From Callorhinus ursinus (taxonomy: Eukaryota; Chordata; Mammalia; Carnivora; Otariidae), in the NCBI RefSeq assembly GCF_003265705.1, contig NW_020312788.1, forward strand, positions 6,494,553-6,558,552: a stretch of DNA of 64,000 nt, written 5' to 3'. This document shows positions 22,501 through 35,032 of this stretch, one piece after another (the stretch's first letter is position 1; the number at the start of each line of letters is the position of its first letter). Both the position numbers and the translations under genes were made by a program. The notes below the pieces were generated by a model. That model had not been told where the DNA came from and did no database searches. It saw only the letters and a program-made list of their open reading frames with translations.

Positions 22501-25500
22501 TTTCAACCGAACTATAATAAACCAAGACCCTTGAGGTATGGGAAAAATTTTCCTTGTAGCAAATATTTGGAAAACTTGAAGTCTTGAAACTTGGTTATCA
22601 ATTAGCCATCATTCTATTAGGAAAAAAACCCTCTTTTTAAGAATTAAACTATACCCTAAAAATGATCTAGTCCTGTTTAGACCATGCCTTTAACATTAAA
22701 GAATCAGAAGGTTTCCATTAAATATCAGTTCTACCAGTTATTATTTTTAATATCCCAGCTGAGCATCTTGATTTTCTAAATTATAAAATAGGGTATAGGG
22801 GGCCATATCTATGGTATACATATAATTTTGTCTAAACTGGGGGCACTTGGGGCAATACTAAAAATGAAGTGGCCATGTCTTCTTGGCAAAAAGCTCAAAT
22901 CTGAGGCTGTCTTGCGTAAATGAGGACCCATTTGCCTTTTTATTTCTCAAGGTTCTTGTGATGATCAAAGAAGACTATATATTAACAAACATTCAAAATT
23001 ATAAAATGTGAAATAGAGGCAAGATAATGGTATTACTTCAAATGCTTTTGGGCCTCTTAGTTATATCTTCTATTCAGACTTGTGAAATTGTTTCTAAATC
23101 TGTTTGAATCACCTCCAGTATTTAACAACAGTGAATGTATGCTGCTTTTCCTTAACTGCTGAACTGGCATGACGTATTTTAAAAGAATTTCTTTTTATTC
23201 TATTCCCAGGGAGTTCTGAAGAGAGTTGATCACTACCCAGCTTTGAACAGTAACCTTCTTCACCTATTACAGCTACTTCTGTATTCTTTTAGTTGGACTT
23301 TTTTGTCAGACTAAGTAACATCAGGTCCTTTATTTCCTATGTTTCGTCTTGTTAATATGGTTTGATATCCATTATAGTTGCTCCTCCATGGTTTTAAATT
23401 ACAAATCTTAGGATAGTTTTCAAGCTGATCACATATTAGATAAAGCTATCCTTTTACTTGAATATAATGAAAATCTTTTAGTATAGCACATACACATTGA
23501 AACCATTCTAAAACACACTAATTTAAAATGGTTTTCTTAGACAATTTCAATATTCACCCTGAGCTTCCAGGACCACAATATTATGTTTAACATGTTGACT
23601 TTATGTCTTACAAATTCTTGCCTAACAGTAGGTATAGTTACAGGTTGCTGGTCTTGCTATACTTGGTAATCCTAGGGTAACAGAGACCTGGAAGATCAAC
23701 TCTGAATAATGTCCAAAATAGAATTTTCTCCAAAATAAAACTGGTCTTCAAAGACAGGGAATTTTTTCCTTGTGGAAGCTGGAGGTAACAAATAGCAACC
23801 CAATCATGGGCTAGAACTCAGTTATAGGACAACGAAGGAACAAGGTCAGATCATTCCTAGCAGCACTTTTGACTCAATCAGCCATTCAGGGAGTTAATCC
23901 ATGAATCTTTATATTCTCATCCCATAGGTCCAGGATCAGACCTTGGTTTGGATTTGTAAAAAGCCTTATCACATGACAAAAAGAGTTGAAATCTCTGTGT
24001 TCGAAAACAGTGAAATACAATCAGAAGTGTGGTCAAACTTGCCAAATGTGCAATAAAGAGAAATGAGTACTTACAAAATTAAATAAGAACATTGTTGAGA
24101 AAGGGTGAGTTAGCCTGTTGGACTTATATCCAAGTCCAGAGCAGGTAACTTGTCTGTCAGAGTGCTTAGTTAATGTGTGTGCATGGATGGAGGAGTCCCA
24201 GTGAGGTAGTATTAATGAAGTTCAGGAAATGCTATCATATTCAAGTCTAAAATATATACATAGGTGATATTAGAAAACTGCTTCAAGATGATATTTTAAA
24301 AACATAGCATAAACTCTATCCTTTCAGGGTTTGATACACCCATGTCATTTTAAATTTAATGCCATATTTGTTGAACATATTTTGGATTTTGCTTAGAAAT
24401 GTTATTTAATTTATTGCATATTTCCTCTACTTCTATAGTAGGCTTTTTTATCTTGCTGTAGATCTCAAATATTTTCTTGCAAATTACTACAAAGTATCAG
24501 TAGTGCTTGATTAAGTGACATCAATCTAAATGCAAAAAGTGCCATCCTTGCATATAGTGTCAACAATAGACTTAATAATGCTATGAATTATGAGTTTCCA
24601 CTATTGTGTTAAGAATAAGAATTACGAGCACTCTCTTTTCCTCTTTTTTAAAGTATGTCATTACTATTTTTAAAAAAGAAACAATAATTAAAGAAACACT
24701 CCACAGTGCATGGTTTCATGGCTATGTTCAGTAGAGAGTCACTTGTTTTGATAAATTCTTTACCAGTAACTCTGATTATGAGAATCACTTATTTAAAAGT
24801 GATTTTAATAGTCAGAAGACAGAGTTCATTATTTTCATTTTGTAGAGGTTGCATTATAGGAAATAAAATAGACATTCTCTTTCTGTGTTTCCTTGTCATT
24901 AGATTATTTTATGTCTGCAGTAAATTTGTATATAGCTACATTTTTTTATTATGTAAGCTATTCAAAGATAATAAAATGAAAATTCAAAGTCTTCAAAAGT
25001 TTTTAAAATAATACTTTAAAAATTCTAGCTGGTAATCTTTGACATTAAGAACATGATTCAAAACAATAGTATTTGTTGAGTTGAATTAAATATATTTTAT
25101 TCTTTAAATATAATGCCATTTAACATTTAGTTCTGAGACAATAAAGACAATGTTATTGCAGCAACAATGCTTCCTTCATTAAAATTATACATTATACCTG
25201 AGTTATTGCCAATTATAAAGGGCTTTGGGCTTATTGCACATTTTAAATTATTAAGAATAAAACTATTATTTTTTTTAAACTACATTTGGATTGACTATGC
25301 CCTAACCTGACCAACTAGTCTTCTAACGATCTTCCAACCTTGTTATCTTTCCTTGAAGACTTTCTTAATATGCCTCAAGATAAGAAAGTCCTAACTTTTA
25401 GTTTTTTAGGTATTTATATCATGAGTTAAAATGCTTTACATTTCAAGTATTGAGTTACTAATTACATTAATTTTAACTAAGGTTGTTAGTTATCATATGC

Positions 25501-25871
25501 TTCTTTATGTTTTAGATCAAAGTCTTGCTTTCTTGACCATACTGTTGAATTTTATCTACTCTTTGCTTTTCCCTTAATGAACTTCATAGTCCATATTCAT
25601 ACATAATATTTATACTTTTTATTTAACCAGTTTTTATTTTAAAATTGTCTCCATTATTATGAACATTATTTCCCCATTAATATGTTTAGATAAAATGGCT
25701 TTTATTTGACCAACTTTAATTTTACCCATTATATCAGTTACAATGCAGAGTTAATGCTACTATTTTATCAATTTGTTAAAATACTCCTGTACAAAAATAA
25801 GATGGCCATGGGATAGAGTGGTCACACAATAGGACAGTAAAAGGAAACAGGAGTAAAAGGACCATTTTCCT
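22501..25871. other. Unresolved AT-rich stretch
   Basis: About 3.4 kb with no named repeat or coding signal. The plus-strand open frame at 24706-25011 (101 codons) is hydrophobic but shows no recognisable family, so I treat it as chance in AT-rich DNA. Confidence 0.45.
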
Positions 25872-25970
25872 TCTCTACCACTAATACTGTCTATGGGACT
25901 TTGGGCATATTATTTAATATGTCTGAGGTTTAGTAGACATATTTGTAGAATGAGGAAACTAATATTTATC
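25872..25970 (+). mobile_element. MIR fragment
   Basis: The succession ctctaccactaatactgtct, atgggactttgggcatatta and tctgaggtttagtagacata parallels the MIR core (tgaccttgggcaagttact and tctgtgcctcagtttcc). Short and diverged. Confidence 0.5.
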
Positions 25971-27099
25971 TGCTTGAAAGCAAGAAATTCTCTTGAACTA
26001 CATTCTTTTTCTTTTTCTTTTCTCCTGAGCCATATTCTTATTCTAAGATCTCAGATTCCATGATTATTGATTTCCTTCTTGGTTTGGAGCATTTGGATTT
26101 TAAGTGTTTATCGATAGACTCAAGATTATGCCTATAAGCCTCTTGGTAGCTAATCTCTATTTTGGAAAAGTTTGATCATTGGCCTCTATTGATTCCAATC
26201 CTGTTTATGTTCATGGAACGTTTATATTACACTGGATATAAATTTGTTGGGATGTGCTCAGGAATCATTGCAAAAAAAAAAAAGAGAGAAAGAAAGAAAG
26301 AAAGAAAGGAAGAAAGAAAGAAAGAAACCAAGTATGAGCAAGTGTAAGCAGATGGTCAAAACAATACAAAGAGAAGAACCTATGAGGCACATATTAAATG
26401 AGGAGGTTTGAAAGCATGTTAGATCTATGACACTGTCAGAAAAAGAATTTCTTTAAATTGGGATCAACTCTCTTAACTCTTAGCCTGCTTCCTTGAATTA
26501 TTTGGTGGCAAAGCAGGGAAGGTGCAGAAGGTAATAACACCTGGCTTAAGGAATGGATATGAATCTTGTCCAGAACATTAAAGATTATCTTTTATTCCAT
26601 TGTACAGATAATATTTTAAAATAATTGATAAATTAATGATTAGTGCTGACCACTGTAGGACATGGTGCCCTAAACTATAGGTTCACAGGGAACCACTGAT
26701 GGTGTCTCTGTGACTTCCTATCAACTATACTTTATACATGTGAAATTTTTAAGAGTCTCATGGATATCCATATAATCATCAATTTTTCTTTATTAGGTCT
26801 TTTGTGCTTGTGTGTGCTCAATGTTACTTAAGGAAAGGGTATTGAGTATTATAAATAGATCTTAGCACTGATATGTGATGTATTTGGCATAAATACATCA
26901 ATTCAAATTTGTTATGTTTACATATAATATTTTGCCTAAATAGTACTTCTCAGCAAAGTATATATTGTGAGTAGACAGCTACATTCAACAAAATTTTACA
27001 ATACTTCAAGTAGTATCAAGAGTCTTGTCGAGATACAGAACTCTAGAATCCTGGGTACAAGACTTGGAACACATCATATAAGAAAAAATTTAAAAATGG
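25971..27099. other. Unassigned sequence with a GAAA microsatellite
   Basis: No gene recognised. The only distinct structure is the purine-only repeat at 26272-26328. Confidence 0.5.
26272..26328 (+). repeat. (GAAA)n homopurine tract
   Basis: An A-run leads into roughly eleven GAAA units with one GGAA interruption, giving more than 50 uninterrupted purines. It creates the K/E-rich tail of a short open frame at 26162-26347, which is therefore not credible as a gene. Confidence 0.95.
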
Positions 27100-27290
27100 T
27101 GTGAATGAATGAGGATTTACTAGGAAAATAATGAAATGACATTCCAAGGAAGGAAGAATTACTTGTGCAAAGGCTGGGAAATGAAAGCAGAGTGTGGTCA
27201 AGGTATGTTGTATTGAAAAGTTGGAGAATGGGAGAGAGACAGATCATGGGGCTGGAAATTGAGTGTCAAGTTTTCAGCAACACTAACCAG
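27100..27290 (-). mobile_element. Possible L2 fragment, minus
   Basis: The wording gacattccaaggaaggaaga, acttgtgcaaaggctgggaa and gggagagagacagatcatgg resembles the L2 3' region in antisense (gcattccaggcagagggaac, gtgcaaaggccctg). Weak, short match. Confidence 0.35.
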
Positions 27291-28009
27291 GAAGTGTCAA
27301 TAATCCATCGCTGTTTGGCAAATGTCTTAGAAAAGATATAAAAAAATAGTGTAACTTGTCCTCAGGATAATCTTATATGTAGATATTATATATTTTATAT
27401 TTAGATACCTTATCTAAAATATACTCAAAAAATAAAATAGAATGTATACTCAATAAGTTAATAGTACATTTACTAATGATCACATTTTCTATGCAGTAGC
27501 TGGACCTTTTTTTTTTTTTTTTTTTAGGTGGACCTGCTGTTTATACAACCAAGACTTGAATGAATTTGTAGTTTTTGTTTATATATAAGTCAAAGGAATT
27601 TTTTCAGGAATTTTTTAATATCCCTTTAGTATCATACTCTCAGAGCAAATTCATCAATAGAAACTATGGAAAATCCATTAAATGAGAGCAATACTATGCA
27701 CTATTTTAATCTATTGGCTTTGATGAAATTAAAATATTGTCATTACTTCCACCTTGCACAATTTTTTTACTTATGAATTTGTCTGGTGACTAATAGAAAA
27801 AAGTAATCATGTTAAGCTAATTTGGTGCTCAAACTTTTTTCAAAGTAACTCAAAATAGTAGGTATTTTACCCTGTCTTATAGTCCAAATGCAAATCAATT
27901 AATATTCAATCATTTCTCTCAATAAAAGATTTTTAAGTGACATATTTTAGTTCAATATTTATATTATTTTACTTGATATGTCATATCTCTTGTAAGTTAA
28001 TGGCTGCAT
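27291..28009. other. Unassigned AT-rich sequence
   Basis: No gene or named repeat. It contains an 18-base T homopolymer at 27510-27527. Confidence 0.5.
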
Positions 28010-31000
28010 TCAGAAATGAAATCTTTCCAAAAAGCCTCCAAAAATAGGCAGATAAACAAAAATAACATTACCTGTGGCATATGGCTAGTAATAACTAGTA
28101 GAAGAAGATTCCACAAACTACAATTCACGCTGAGTGAGTAAGTAAATGTTCAAAATAAGCAGAAGCAGGCTCTCGACCTTTCACGAAAATAAGAAATCAA
28201 TAAGGATGGAAGAGAAGAAAGATGAGTGAAAAGTGATCTTCATGGGGACAATATTCTGATCACATCAAGTAGGGTTTAATCTTGGTAGAAGAGAGTGCTA
28301 CTCCCAACAGGGAAATGTTGTGAAGTCTGGTAAGTGGTAGATTAAATTAAAGGGAGGCACTTGGAAAGCATATGAGACCAGAGGAGGCAACAATATTGGG
28401 AAGATACTACATCCAAGAGCGAGGACAGCAGTATAGATGTGGGAAGTATCCATTTGAGGCTTGGTTGTAAAAGAAGAAAAAGCATTTGAAGATAAAGAGC
28501 TAAGGAAACAAGGAAATGCTCCAATATGAATTAGAATAATTGCAAATATAAAAGGCAACCATGAAATTCAAAATAGAAACATCAGAATCATATAACATAA
28601 GAATGCTGACTGAACTAAAAAAAATAATTGAAGAAAAAGATGGTCATACCAGTAGTAAAGTAGTAAATTAATTACAAGATGCCCAAGGAAAACTAGACAT
28701 GTTTGTTAATAATAAAAGATACAGAAAGTAAGAATAAAAAAAGCCATAAGAATAAAAATTATAAATACGGGAAAAGATCAGAGAAAAAAAAGATTAATAT
28801 AATTGGAGTCCAAGAAAAACAAAAAGAAAACAATGGAACAGAACTGGTATTTAAAACAACAATCTAAGAAAACTTTCCTGAAATAAAAGAAGGCTTGATT
28901 TTACATATCGAAAAAGTTCTCCATCTGTTGGCAAAAATTTACTTTGAAATATATTCTAGTAAAAATGCTGGACTTTAAAGATAAAGAAAAAAAATCCTTC
29001 AGGCTTTAAGATTGAAAAAAAGAAGCAGCAGCAGTAAGCTACTTAAAAAGGAAAGGGAAACTAACTTGGCATGGGAATTCTCGATGGCAACATATAAATC
29101 AAGAACAGTGGAGAAATGTTTTTAAGAAACTCAAGGATAGAATGACAGGGACTTATATCCAGTCAAGCTGTCTTCTAAAAATTAGGCTAAAGCAAAAACA
29201 GTTTAATACTGTAAGAACTCAAAAACACATACCTTCAAGCTCTTCTCCAGGAAACAACTGTGGAGCAAATTTTATCTAACCTCTCAATGCTAGGGGAATT
29301 TTTGGCAAATAGACTGATAATGAAAATGGAAAACATTTAGATGGATATAAGTATGGAAGGAGAGCATGCAATTTTTATAGGTGCTTGACAAAGAAGAAAT
29401 AATGCAACTAAAAAGAAAATGAGAGAAGGGAGAAAGTGTCATATAGGGAAAGCCAATGAAATGTCATGTTATTATCATTTTGGACTAAAAAAATATTACT
29501 TTAAGCTGAGAAAATGAAGCAGAGACACTTCAGTAAGGAAAAGGAGGGCTAAGGAGGATATGCAAAAGTATTAGTATAAAAGTAATCATTAGAAAAATTA
29601 CATATCTTCCTATCAAAACAGTGGAAAAAAGAAAGAGCAAGGAAAATAGAAAACATAGTGAAAAACACAATAATTGTAATTAATTATACATGTCTATCAA
29701 TCTATCTGACAGAGCTGAGACCAAATATATCAGTCATATCAACATCTCTAAATGAGATCAATCACTTATTGAAAAAGAAGCCTTTTTTTAAAGTTGGTTT
29801 GCAAAGAAAAACCTAACTATGCTATGTGCAAGTTAATACGTGAAACAAGTGACTCAGAAAGACAAAAAATAAATAGTATCGGTAAAGCTATACCATGTGT
29901 ATTGCACACTTTTGTGCACCATTCTAACTTTTAAGTCCTCTTCTGACTTCAGACACTGCTGTGGCTGCTGGTTCCAAGTAGACTTTGCACCTGTATGAAC
30001 ATGACAGTGCCTCACCTTGAACCTATGCCATCTACCTCACTTCCAGCAGAAGGGATTATGTGATACCATAGCAATGATGACTCAAGGCAACCTGCTCAGC
30101 AGTCACAGACAACCCAGAAATATAAAAAAAATTAGCACCCATGGAGCCACCCTTGAATAAGGGAGAGTGGGTGCCTGTGGATAGATGATTCTGCCTTTCA
30201 CCCCTTGGATCCGGGTGAATGGCTACGAGATGCATTTCAGAGGGCTGCACAGAGAGTCCTGCAGGGTTCAGAAGCAGGTATCTGTAACTACAGCCCATCT
30301 GATAAACCCATATAATTTGATCGTATTGGCTTTACCTCCTTCCCTTATTTCACTTCACCCATCCCTGGCTTCAGCTCTTTGGGAGTGGTCCCCTCAGGCT
30401 ATGGTTTTGGCCTAAGCCACCAGTCAAATTCAAACAAAAACAAAGCAAAACAGGGATTCCATTCTTTATATCTGACAAGCTTGAGCTCAAGATTCAAAGT
30501 ATTAAATAAGGCATGAAAGGCTTTTTATAGAACTAGAAGCTACATAAATACCTATAGAGAACGTAGGTGCTTTCACAATACATAGGTAACCGTTACAGAA
30601 ATATATGTGCCAAATAACAGCCACTTACAGAATGTGCAGAGAGACACCGTAACAATGTTTTTATATGTGCCACTCATAGTCCATTTAAGTGTAAAAAAAA
30701 TACATAAAACTATAGAAGACTTAAAGTACGAAATTAATACCATAATTAACTTTTAAAATTAATTTAATTTTAGGAATTATGTTAAAGTTGGGAACCTGAA
30801 AATTGAGAAAACACCATCTTTTCAAGTGCACAAGAATCTCGACTGTATATCAACTCTGACTACATACCAGTAAAAAAAAAATAATTCACTAAATGCCACA
30901 GAGAAAAATAATATGGGCAACATTCTGTGGTCAAATGTGGTAAATATAGGCATTTAATGACAAAATTTTTAAAAGGTCCGTCTTATCCAGAAAATAAACT

Positions 31001-31130
31001 CCCTATTAAACAACTCTTAGGTCAAAGGGGAAAGCATAAGCATCCCAAAACAGTGGTAATGGAAACACTGCGTAACAGATTCTCTGGGATACCATTAAAG
31101 CAGTGATCAGAGGAATTAAATAATTAGGTC
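28010..31130 (+). mobile_element. HAL1 (half-L1) element, plus, with insertion
   Basis: A long HAL1-type LINE. After a poorly conserved 5' part, the ORF1-like region is recognisable: aaattataaatacgggaaaa, gatcagagaaaaaaaagatt, aatataattggagtccaaga, actttcctgaaataaaagaa, tggactttaaagataaagaa and gacttatatccagtcaagct. The 3' portion follows: gaccaaatatatcagtcata, then, after the insert at 29898-30421, ttctttatatctgacaagct to aaagcagtgatcagaggaat. HAL1 normally carries ORF1 without a working ORF2. Stops are frequent here. The start is approximate. Confidence 0.75.
29898..30421. mobile_element. Unidentified insert inside HAL1, possibly LTR
   Basis: HAL1 text stops at aagctatacca and resumes at gtcaaattcaaacaaaaaca, so about 525 bp were inserted. 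The insert begins TGTGTATTGCACAC and ends near ctaagccacca, with acca adjoining both junctions as a possible 4-bp duplication. The length and terminal TG suggest an ERV solo LTR, but I cannot name a family. The two opposed short open frames at 30056-30415 look incidental. Confidence 0.4.
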
Positions 31131-31139
31131 AATAAAAAT

Positions 31140-31910
31140 GAAAGCAAAGGACTTGTGGTTCCCTGTTGGCATAGGAGTTTGAAAGTTGCTTCTCTGTCCT
31201 CACAAGTAAAAAGCTGCAGAGATTGAAAAATCAACATCTCTTGCATGGGCGAGACACAGGAAAAACTGCCGCGCCCACGGCTGGAGAGACAGGTGGGTGA
31301 ACACACGGGGCCACCGCTTCCACTCAGGAGAGCAGACTCAGGAGTGGAAAGTCCTGTAGAAACCAGGGCCAGACCAGGAAAACCTGGCTGGTAACTGGTG
31401 GATTGCTGGAGGCCCAGCATGGAGAATTCTGAGGCTACAAACTCCAGGAGGACCCAGTCGTGGGGTGGGGGTGGGGGGGAGGAGGGGCACATTATTGTGA
31501 GATTTACCTCCAGGAGCTGGATCAAGTTTGCCTAGTAAATAGCAGAGACAAATCCCCTCCGGCTGCCAGCAGGGGGAAGGAAAAGAAACCATTTTGAAAT
31601 GCACCAGAGCACTCTCTTCTTAACAAGGTCTGCCCTCAGGGGAAACTAGTTAACCAAAGCCTAACCTGCTGGGGTATTGTCAGACCCTAACAGACCTGGG
31701 AGAAGGGAAATAACCAAGTCCAGCCTGCTCTGGCCTTCGTGTACCATCAAAAGGTAGGCGACCAAGTGCGGGGAGGAACTGAGAAACACTTGGGAAGAAA
31801 CTGAGGCACACTTGGGAGGAAACTGAGGCCTGAGGCCAGCGGGGGCAAAATGTGGCTATTTGTGTAAAGAAGCCTGGGGGCTGAGTTGGTAGCAGGAGTT
31901 CCTGCACAGG
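31140..31910 (+). mobile_element. HAL1/L1 5'UTR-like segment, plus
   Basis: A GC-richer segment containing aaaaagctgcagagattgaa, aaatcaacatctcttgcatg, cagcagggggaaggaaaaga, aaccattttgaaatgcacca, gggtattgtcagaccctaac and ggaggaaactgaggcctgag. This order resembles the 5'UTR of HAL1 elements, and it lies directly after the 3' part of the previous HAL1, as if two copies were arranged head-to-tail. The open frames at 31124-31907 on the minus strand are antisense to it. Confidence 0.5.
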
Positions 31911-32639
31911 TGAGAGGACATTTTAAATGAGTCCATGTGCTTTAGCTTGGGGCGAGAGACTGGGGAGGGGACGGAGATGCGTGTGGAATATCATTTCCCT
32001 CCATCCCAGTTGTTTGTTGCACTGTTCAAAAGTCTGCAGAGGTTTGTAATTGAAAGTGTATGGTAAGAGTAATAATAATAATGATCGAGTTAACCTTTAT
32101 TAAGCCCTACTGTATACTAAACATTTTGTGAAGTAAGAAATGCTAAGCTCAGCACCTCTAGTGTGATTTTCTGCGGCACAGTCCCTTCTCTCAAAATTCA
32201 TCTGGGCTCTGCTGTCACAGAAGCCCGAGCAGAGAGCACTTGGGGGGCTGTGATTTCCCTCCCGGTCAGTGATAAGTGGGGGGCACCCTGTGGCCCACCT
32301 CCCATCTGTGTCCAAAGTCTGAAGAGGAGCAGAGAGCTCAGGAGGTATATTGTACATGCCCTTTTCATTAGCATTCAGTTTTGGTCTGTTGCTTATGATG
32401 AGATAGGACAAGCATTTTCAGGGTGCTCCATTAAATTTCTTCCTAACGCCTGAATCTCTTTATGATAGTGGGAAGATAAGATGCCCTTGTCCTCCATGTC
32501 CTTTTATTATTCACTCTAACCTGGTTCTCGAGTGTCTCCATTCACCCATTCTGAAGCCTTCTTTTCCTAATCTTTGTAGATTATTTCTCCATTTTTTGAA
32601 GACCGGGCAGTTGGCTCTTAAATGTTTCCTGAGGTCCTT

Positions 32640-32900
32640 TCATTTCACTGAATTTTAAATATTTCAGCCAATTTGAAGAGTTCATAATGATGAATAAGAT
32701 TAAGCTTGGAGCTTAACCTTTTGAAACTGGGTGACGCGTTAACTCGGCTGGAACGCTGGTTAATTTAACAGCAGGAGTTGAATTAACTTGTCACAGCTCT
32801 GCCATTGTTAAATTTCCTGCTCCTGATCCTTGTCCCAATCTCACAGAGCTTGGTTGTCCTGGGACCAGAGGATGAGCCGGGTGAAGAATAAGGATGGGAA
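32640..32900. promoter_or_regulatory. Candidate conserved noncoding element
   Basis: The stretch carries a dense set of TTAA/TAAT-type homeodomain-like sites, including the HNF1-like ggttaatttaac at 32758-32769 and gcgttaactcggctgg. It sits in high-complexity sequence without transposon signature. The reading as an enhancer is inference from motif density and repeat absence only. Confidence 0.25.
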
Positions 32901-33199
32901 CGGGAAAAGAAAGGTGGCAGGCGTTGTGGGGATGGTAGCAGGGTGACCAGAAACGTCCAGGCGAGGAATTCATTTCAGTTGGAGAAGACCAGAAGAAAGC
33001 AGCATGGAGGGGAGCTTGAAAAAATACAGGGCAGGGTAAGGAAGGCGCGGGAGGGTGCGCAGGGAAGAATGGAGGGGGGATGAGGAGGATGTAAGAGGAG
33101 GCAATGCGTGATGAGGTTTGAATTTCTTGGACATGCCTTGTGTTCGGCACATCAGAAGCTCTTAATAGTGGCAGTCTGGCAGCAAAAATAAAATGACCT

Positions 33200-33640
33200 G
33201 CTTAAAAATACCCCTCGCGTGAGGCAGGAATGAAAAGGTTGAACCAGAGGAATAATTACAGAGACGATCTCAGCACCGAGAGAGAAGTTCTCCTAAATTC
33301 GGCTCAGCAGAAATCTTTATGTGGCATATTTGTAGGTCGCTGTGAAACATTTTGGCTTGGGTAAAAATGAAAACAGCACAGCTACGGTTCCCTCAAACAC
33401 AGGCATTGCTGGCCCAGAACGCTCTGTGCATGTATCGCTTGCTTACCCCGTGATTAACCCTCAGATATGCATTATCTCAGGTTGGCGATTCTTTCTCAGA
33501 CAGGAAGCTTTGTGCGGTAGAGTTAAGCTGCTCAGCCTTCTGGGCAGAGGCCTAATGACACCTGAAACGCAGGCAAAATAACCAGTCTGCTTCTAAGCAC
33601 CAGCCACTTTGAGGCCCATCAGTAGAGATCATCTGGAGCC
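33200..33640. promoter_or_regulatory. Candidate conserved noncoding element
   Basis: Unique sequence with several CpGs retained in an otherwise CpG-poor window, and motifs such as aattacagagacgatctcag, gtgattaaccctcagatatg and gctttgtgcggtagagttaa (RUNX-like tgcggt). No transposon resemblance is seen. Function is inferred only. Confidence 0.22.
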
Positions 33641-34689
33641 CGTCTTCCTTCCAATTGTTTCAGGAGTGCCTTAGCTTAACACCGAAAGGACATTTTCTTT
33701 TCTATTTGTATGATTTTGTTTCGGGGCTGACATTCTAGGGGTGCTCTAACGGGTTTTCAATTTCCAAGGTAAGTTGCCTGAAAAGACAGACGGTTGGCTG
33801 TTCAGGAGCCTAACCAGCGCTCAGTAGCTGGATCTGAAGCGGATTACTAAGGATTCCAAGGCCTTTTGCTTCTGTCCAGAATTACTTTAAAGTCTAGCTA
33901 ACAGATGGCGGGGCTGTGTCTGATGGATCAAGGGAGTGAGGCAAGTGGAGAAAAGGTGAAAGCGATAAGTGAGAGATAGAGGACAAAAGGAAGGTAAAAA
34001 AAAAAATGTGCTAAGAGAGGAAAAGAATGAATTTCTGTTTAGTTTCAGTAGAGAACTACACTCTGAAGCATTTTAAATTCACCAATTGATGTTAAAAGGC
34101 ATAAAGAAAGTTTTGAATCCAGGTAGCTAGAAAGCAATGCACTAGAAAGTAAACATAATCAGAGATTTGGTGAATCGGTGGGTGAGGTGACACTTGCCTC
34201 CTCTACCACAAGCAGTTTGCTGAATGCATGCTTGTTTTGCTTTGGAGAGTCCGAGAGAGGTACCATTGCTGGTGAAAGTTGGGCAGAATTTAGGGATATA
34301 AATGTGGGTAGTAGCTTATACTGCTATGGTGGTAGCTACATGTTTCCTTTTTCTATGGGAGTAAAATTAAAAAAAAATTTTTTTCCCACCATCTAATATA
34401 AGTCTCATAATAAAATAACATCTAATGTGAGGTGGATTTGTCTTGGTTTCTCCAGCATAAGAATTTAGTTCTAAGGGATCCTCGAGTTATTTCGTGTCTA
34501 GATAATGAACTCCAGGGGCAGTGCCATGTAGAAACAATAATGCCATCCTTGAACATCATGCTTCTTAATATTACGTGGCACACCTGAGTTGGATTGGACT
34601 TAGCATTTCTGTTAGAAAATGACAATGAAGTAAGAAAAACTCAAATAAAAATGAATGGCACAAAAATTTCCACTGTCTCAAATGAATAC

Positions 34690-35032
34690 AACAATGATTT
34701 CCAAACTGTGTTTCATGGAATATTAGATGGAATGAGACTCCATGAAAAAGATATTTCATGACTTTATTACTGTAGGTCTCCAGGATGTGGTAAAGAACTT
34801 CTCAAATGTGTTGACCATAGAAGCGTTTTTTCTTCACAAAATACCGATCGGTACATTTTAGAACCGAACTGTTCTTCCCAAGAACATCATAGTCATTCTT
34901 TCACTGAGTTCCCATGAACATGTTCAGAAATAGCCGACCTGTAGCCAGTTCAGACACAGGTGAGAATTTGGCATTCCCAGTGCCACCGGTATGATTTAAT
35001 GCTATAGGTTTGACGTAAGAAACACTGAGCTA
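34690..35032. mobile_element. Possible nonautonomous hAT-like fragment
   Basis: The phrase ccaaactgtgtttcatggaa followed by ggaatgagactccatgaaaa and, further on, taagaaacactgagc resembles MER-type hAT elements whose ends read ccaaactgtgttccatgg. No terminal inverted repeats or 8-bp duplication could be fixed. Confidence 0.3.

Noticed and set aside
24706..25011. 101-codon hydrophobic frame as a membrane protein
   Set aside because: Hydrophobicity follows from T-rich codons. No homology recognised, and no exon signals.
31124..31907. Minus-strand frames of 133, 88 and 75 codons, proline/serine rich
   Set aside because: They fall in GC-rich HAL1 5'UTR-like sequence and overlap each other in different frames, the usual result of GC-rich noncoding DNA.
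32791..33150. 119-codon minus-strand proline-rich frame
   Set aside because: Antisense of a purine-rich stretch (gggagggtgcgcagggaaga). Composition explains the P/S richness.
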